Assembly: GCA_964563975.1 (NCBI GenBank)
Contig: CAZLZJ010000008.1
Span: 1 to 57,177 of the forward strand
Direction: 5' to 3'
From: JAAYJR01 sp964563975
Lineage (GTDB): Bacteria > Bacteroidota > Bacteroidia > Bacteroidales > Prolixibacteraceae
DNA length: 57,177 nucleotides
In this document: positions 53,727 through 57,177 of the stretch, piece after piece
Position numbering within the stretch: the first letter of the stretch is position 1
How the letters are laid out: each line of letters begins with the position of its first letter
The notes under the pieces: generated by a model
The model's input: the letters and a program-made list of their open reading frames with translations, nothing else
Databases searched by the model: none
Told to the model about the DNA's origin: nothing
Program-made: the position numbers and the translations under genes

Positions 53727-54107
53727 CTATTTTTTTATTGCAACAGCTTCAATTTCCACTAATACGCCAAGGGGCAACTCTTTAACTGCATATGCAGCCC
53801 TTGCCGGTGGGTTTTCATTAAAGAAGCCGCCATAAATCCCGTTCATCTCCTTAAAGTATGTCATGTCGCTCAGCATACAGGTTGATTTAATTATATCGGA
53901 AAAGTTGAAGCCGGCTTCATTTAAGATTGCTTCAATATTTTGCATGACCTGTAAAGTCTGCTCCCTGATCCCGCCTTCAACCACTTTGCCTGTTTTTGGA
54001 TTTATGGGTACCTGCCCTGAAATAAATAACATACCATTTGCTTCCACTGCCTGGCTGTACGGGCCTATAGCTTTTGGGGCTTTGTCAGTTGCAATAATTC
54101 GTTTCAT
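53727..54107 (-). CDS. ridA: RidA family enamine/imine deaminase
   Basis: RidA hydrolyses reactive enamine and imine intermediates made by PLP enzymes such as threonine dehydratase, which protects isoleucine synthesis and other pathways. The signature is intact: APKAIGPYSQAVEANGMLFISGQVP at the N-terminus, and the substrate-binding arginine in NPPARAAYAV. The ATG at 54107 gives the standard 126-residue protein and a 19-base gap after lptD. The longer frame from 54140 would overlap lptD. The hexamer AATCAG touches the ATG. Confidence 0.95.
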   Translation of the reverse strand: MKRIIATDKAPKAIGPYSQAVEANGMLFISGQVPINPKTGKVVEGGIREQTLQVMQNIEAILNEAGFNFSDIIKSTCMLSDMTYFKEMNGIYGGFFNENPPARAAYAVKELPLGVLVEIEAVAIKK

Positions 54108-54126
54108 CTGATTAAAATTTAATTTT

Positions 54127-56793
54127 TTAAAAGTTGTCATAGTGACTTTGTCTTTTTTGTAGTTTAAGGTCTTTCAGCATAGATGATTTGGCATTTATGG
54201 TGAAGCTGTAACTTTTCATATATCCAAAAGGTACAAAATTGAATGACATCTGCCAGCAGTGGAGGTCGCGATTTACATTTATGGTAGTAAATGAGAACTC
54301 CCGGGCCATAATGTCAAAGTTGGTGTTCATACTTATTCTCCATTTGTCCGTAAGATTCATATTGCCCCTGAAGCCTGCTGTTTGAGAGATTTTTCCTTTC
54401 CTCCCCGGTCTGGTCGGCCCGGCATAAGTAAAATTATAATCGACACCAAAATCCCACGGAATATTAAAGTCTGCATAATTAGAGTAGTCTCCCGGCAATA
54501 CCCGGTCATTTTCAATCAGCTCTTTATTAGTTTGCGCCTCTTTTTCTCCTTTTTTTGATTTGAAATTTAGCCCAAACGACAGATTTGCGCGAGTCAGGCG
54601 CCCCAGTTTGGCTAATCCTTTCTTTTCATTCCAGGCATATTTATGTATTCTTATTCCGTTGTCATCTGTCATATAGGGATCAACCACTCCTCCCATATTG
54701 ATATTGACACCGGCAACGGTTGTTCTTGCCCTGATATTGACAGGAGCAAGGTTAAGAGAGTCGGCAATAAGGTTATAGGATGTTCCAAAGCTCAGATTGT
54801 CAACTAATTTAACTTTTTTATATTTTGTGGGTGAATCTGTTTTTGTGGTATCGTTTACATCTAAAACTTTCATCTCTATATTATTATTCAGAGAAAATGA
54901 AATTGCTCCGGAAGCTCCCCTTCCGGGAGATCCGCCATAAATTCCACCGGTATTGACATCAAAATATTCAATACGTCCTGTTGTATCAACCTGTACAGGT
55001 TGCCAATAACCAAAACGCGCTGCACCAAAATCAGGCCGGTAGCTGATTCCGAATGAGGGGGTCATCTTATGCCTGATGCCTTTTATTTTTGAAGCTGAAT
55101 TTAAAGGCATAAACATTCCATAAATATTAGTTGATGCTCCCAAACTGTATGAATAGTCGTATACTCTGTTGAAGCCGGGTATTGTATCAATCTTTACATG
55201 ACTCAATCTGCCGTACTCATCGTGGTATTGCTCCTCTTCACTATATGAGCGTTTAAATTTTTTAAAATACCATTTTTCATTGTAAGTAAAACCCGGGCTG
55301 ACATTAATATAATTGAACAGGTTGAAATTTGGTAATGAGATAGGTATATTATGCTTTATTCCATTTTTCCAGTCACGTGCAAATGATTGTTTTAAGATTT
55401 CTGACTCATGTGCAGTTATTGTGTTTCTTAAATTCCCGGTATAGTTTAATCCAAATTTTTCGTACCATTTGAGCTGTCCCGTTCTGTTCTTTTTTTGCAG
55501 GGGATAAAATTTTGCCATATTGAAGGTCATTTCCGGCATCGATAAAGTTAATGAAGAGTCGGTTGAGTTTTGCGAATGTCTGAGATTAACAGACAAGTTG
55601 AAAGGGGTATTTTCAAATTTTTTGGTAAATGAGATACTTGATGACTTTTGAGTTCTGAGGTAATTTTCGGCAGAGTATGAATTTTGTTTGTCATATCCGC
55701 TCGACGACAGGTTGACACTTGCAGAAAAAGTCTGATGCGGATTTGCCTTAGGATCCTGGCTATGGTTCCATGTCACTGCAAACTGAGGTGTGCTTGTATA
55801 ATAATCAAGGTCGCGTTCTCCATAAACATTTACTGCATATCTCAAGTCAAATCCGCCATTGAATTTATATCTCTTCCGGTAGTTACTATGTAATTTTCCT
55901 GCCCAGGAGCCTTTTGAGTATATATCACCTCTCAGGGCCAGGTCAAAATATTCTCCTGCCGCCCAGTAGTATCCGCCATCTCTAAGAAAGAATCCTCTGT
56001 TAGTTTCTTCACCATAAGAGGGGATGAGTATTCCTGATGAATAGGTAGGAGTGTTAGGGAAATATCCAAATGGCAAAAAAGGGAAATATATTGGAAAATC
56101 TTCCAGTACCATATATGCAGGCCCTGTTATTATTTTATTTTTTGAAATAACCTTTGCTTTAGTCATATGGAGATAAAAATGGGGATGCTCCGCATCGCAT
56201 GTTGTATATTTTCCTTTTTCTAATATAAAGGCATCTTTTGAAATCTTTTTTGTAAGCCTGCTATGGACAAACCCTTCGCCTTGCTCTGTAACAACATCAG
56301 TAATAATGCCTTTTTCCGACTCAAAATTATATCTTAGAGTGTTTGACTCGAACTCTTCTGAACCATCTTTAAATACAGGCTTCTGAACCAGCACATCTGT
56401 CGAATCTTTTATTCCTTCAGCGTACACCTCTTTTGTTTCCAAGTCAAGCTCAATGAAGTAAGCTGTAAGTTCAATATTCTGGTATGTAACTTTCGAATTA
56501 TTAAAAAGGAATACTTTTTGCCCGTCAAGTGATATTATGATTGAATCTTCAGCTGTGTATTCAATAGGAGCCTCTAAAACCGGAGCTTTTTCTGAAATAA
56601 TCGTCAAAGAGTCAGTAACAAGTGTGTCGGATGCCGTTGCAGGTTCCGAAATAAAAGTATCTTTTTCCTGCGTATATATATCAGGTGTGTAAGTCTGCTG
56701 TTTTCTTAATTCTTCCTGCTCATTTTTGTTAACCTGGCATATTGATAATACCGGCAGAAACAGAAGAAAGTATGTAAATAATAATTTGTGCAC
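54127..56793 (-). CDS. lptD: LPS-assembly outer-membrane protein LptD, Bacteroidota type
   Basis: The 888-residue protein has a signal peptide, an N-terminal OstA-like beta-jellyroll (about residues 80-215, e.g. VFLFNNSKVTYQNIELTAYF) and a large C-terminal barrel starting near FLPFGYFPNTPTYSSGILIPSYG, the conserved LptD lid region. It inserts lipopolysaccharide into the outer leaflet. The Bacteroidota type is only distantly like E. coli LptD, so the call relies on domain order and family style. It leads a minus-strand run (lptD, ridA, SLC13, wecC, wecB, wzi). A TATTTTTG -7 box at 56842-56835 lies 42 bases upstream. Confidence 0.88.
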   Translation of the reverse strand: MHKLLFTYFLLFLPVLSICQVNKNEQEELRKQQTYTPDIYTQEKDTFISEPATASDTLVTDSLTIISEKAPVLEAPIEYTAEDSIIISLDGQKVFLFNNSKVTYQNIELTAYFIELDLETKEVYAEGIKDSTDVLVQKPVFKDGSEEFESNTLRYNFESEKGIITDVVTEQGEGFVHSRLTKKISKDAFILEKGKYTTCDAEHPHFYLHMTKAKVISKNKIITGPAYMVLEDFPIYFPFLPFGYFPNTPTYSSGILIPSYGEETNRGFFLRDGGYYWAAGEYFDLALRGDIYSKGSWAGKLHSNYRKRYKFNGGFDLRYAVNVYGERDLDYYTSTPQFAVTWNHSQDPKANPHQTFSASVNLSSSGYDKQNSYSAENYLRTQKSSSISFTKKFENTPFNLSVNLRHSQNSTDSSLTLSMPEMTFNMAKFYPLQKKNRTGQLKWYEKFGLNYTGNLRNTITAHESEILKQSFARDWKNGIKHNIPISLPNFNLFNYINVSPGFTYNEKWYFKKFKRSYSEEEQYHDEYGRLSHVKIDTIPGFNRVYDYSYSLGASTNIYGMFMPLNSASKIKGIRHKMTPSFGISYRPDFGAARFGYWQPVQVDTTGRIEYFDVNTGGIYGGSPGRGASGAISFSLNNNIEMKVLDVNDTTKTDSPTKYKKVKLVDNLSFGTSYNLIADSLNLAPVNIRARTTVAGVNINMGGVVDPYMTDDNGIRIHKYAWNEKKGLAKLGRLTRANLSFGLNFKSKKGEKEAQTNKELIENDRVLPGDYSNYADFNIPWDFGVDYNFTYAGPTRPGRKGKISQTAGFRGNMNLTDKWRISMNTNFDIMAREFSFTTINVNRDLHCWQMSFNFVPFGYMKSYSFTINAKSSMLKDLKLQKRQSHYDNF

Positions 56794-57177
56794 AATTGTT
56801 TCTGAATTATACGCTTTATCTGTGGCTCGATGTGCAAAAATATAAATAAGGGCTATACTAAAGCCTTAAGTGGCGCAAATTAATATTAAAAATTGGAAAA
56901 TGATTTTAATAGTGTATTTTAAAATTTGAATAATTATTTTTGTACTGATTGGAAAATTCGAATAATTGACGGCTAACTATTTTTATTGACAACAAAATTG
57001 TTACCTTGCTATTTGAAAAATCATTAAAAGTAAACAGAAGAAACGTGCATCCCGGTTTTAATCAGATGAAACTCCCATAAGGGATAACGTTAATTTTTAA
57101 GGAACCCTCATAAAAGTGGTTTTTTGCTTGCAGAAAAAAAGCAGGTGGGGTTTAAGGGGTAACACCCCTTTATATAA
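56794..57177. other. Region upstream of lptD to the window end
   Basis: No gene is called. It contains the lptD -7 box (56835-56842), a GGCT/AGCC repeat (56851-56864), a plus-strand TATTTTTG (56935-56942), and near the edge two hairpins: TGCTT/AAGCA at 57126-57142 and AAGGGGT/ACCCCTT (57154-57160 with 57164-57170), followed by a T/A tract. The edge repeat may be a terminator or part of a repeat element that broke the assembly. Confidence 0.4.
56835..56842 (-). promoter_or_regulatory. Candidate -7 box for lptD
   Basis: The minus strand reads TATTTTTG, a full TAnnTTTG match, 42 bases before the lptD start. A TTTG at 56879-56876 is too far (33 bases) to be its -33. Confidence 0.35.

Noticed and set aside
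1..57177. tRNA, rRNA, CRISPR, phage or insertion sequences
   Set aside because: I scanned the spacers for cloverleaf T-arm patterns, regular spaced repeats and transposase or integrase motifs and found none I could support.

Overview
This window looks like one scaffold of a low-GC member of the Bacteroidota, probably a Bacteroidales/Marinilabiliales-type anaerobe. That placement is an inference from gene families and signals. The families include a Bacteroidota-type LptD, a Wzi-like capsule barrel, DUF1573 and DUF3078 proteins, a SerA without SerC, a ComEC without a nuclease domain and a UbiA/MqnP-like prenyltransferase. Shine-Dalgarno sequences are mostly missing, and several -7 boxes fit TAnnTTTG. 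The window is chromosomal housekeeping and metabolism. I saw no phage, insertion sequence, CRISPR array, rRNA or tRNA. A run of exactly 100 N (9265-9364) is a scaffold gap, so the order across it is only inferred by the assembler.

Layout. 36-1337: enolase (minus). 1767-9261: hexuronate catabolism operon (plus): uxaE, uxaC, kdgK, eda and a three-part TRAP transporter. After the gap, 9405-12306: membrane transhydrogenase pntA1-pntA2-pntB (minus) with a palindromic candidate operator at its promoter. 12420-15506: a large surface protein that fuses a zinc-metalloprotease-like domain, a TolB-like propeller and an outer-membrane barrel. 15793-16839: an M20 deacylase. 17131-23582 (plus): DUF1573 protein, ruvX, def, comEC, trkA, trkH. 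23588-30231: threonylcarbamoyl-AMP synthase, an FKBP lipoprotein, a Tat-type SGNH esterase, transketolase, SerA and an EEP-family phosphatase/nuclease. 30701-34233: a trimeric NADH-linked [FeFe]-hydrogenase (hydC-hydB-hydA). 34564-39077: a carboxypeptidase-regulatory-like small protein, an alkaline-phosphatase-fold protein that has lost its catalytic residues, rimO and an outer-membrane barrel. 39269-44700: ilvD-ilvB-ilvN-ilvC behind a leader peptide and attenuator. 44894-57177: a DUF3078 protein, a prenyltransferase, and a long minus-strand envelope block (lptD, ridA, SLC13 transporter, wecC, wecB, wzi).

How the genes work together. The first operon imports a sugar acid and converts galacturonate or glucuronate towards KDG, KDPG, pyruvate and glyceraldehyde-3-phosphate. 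The two middle steps (fructuronate reductase UxuB and mannonate dehydratase UxuA) are not in the window. Enolase and transketolase link to central carbon flow. Redox balance is a recurring theme: a proton-linked transhydrogenase, a compact hydrogenase that looks NADH-dependent and ferredoxin-independent, and a ketol-acid reductoisomerase whose cofactor loop looks NADH-adapted.

The best new observation is a classical ribosome-mediated attenuator in front of ilvD. It has a 22-residue leader peptide with nine consecutive Ile/Val/Leu codons, a strong intrinsic terminator and a matching anti-terminator segment. Others are the degenerate PafA-like protein, the protease-propeller-barrel fusion, and an eight-residue DS repeat in the DUF3078 protein.
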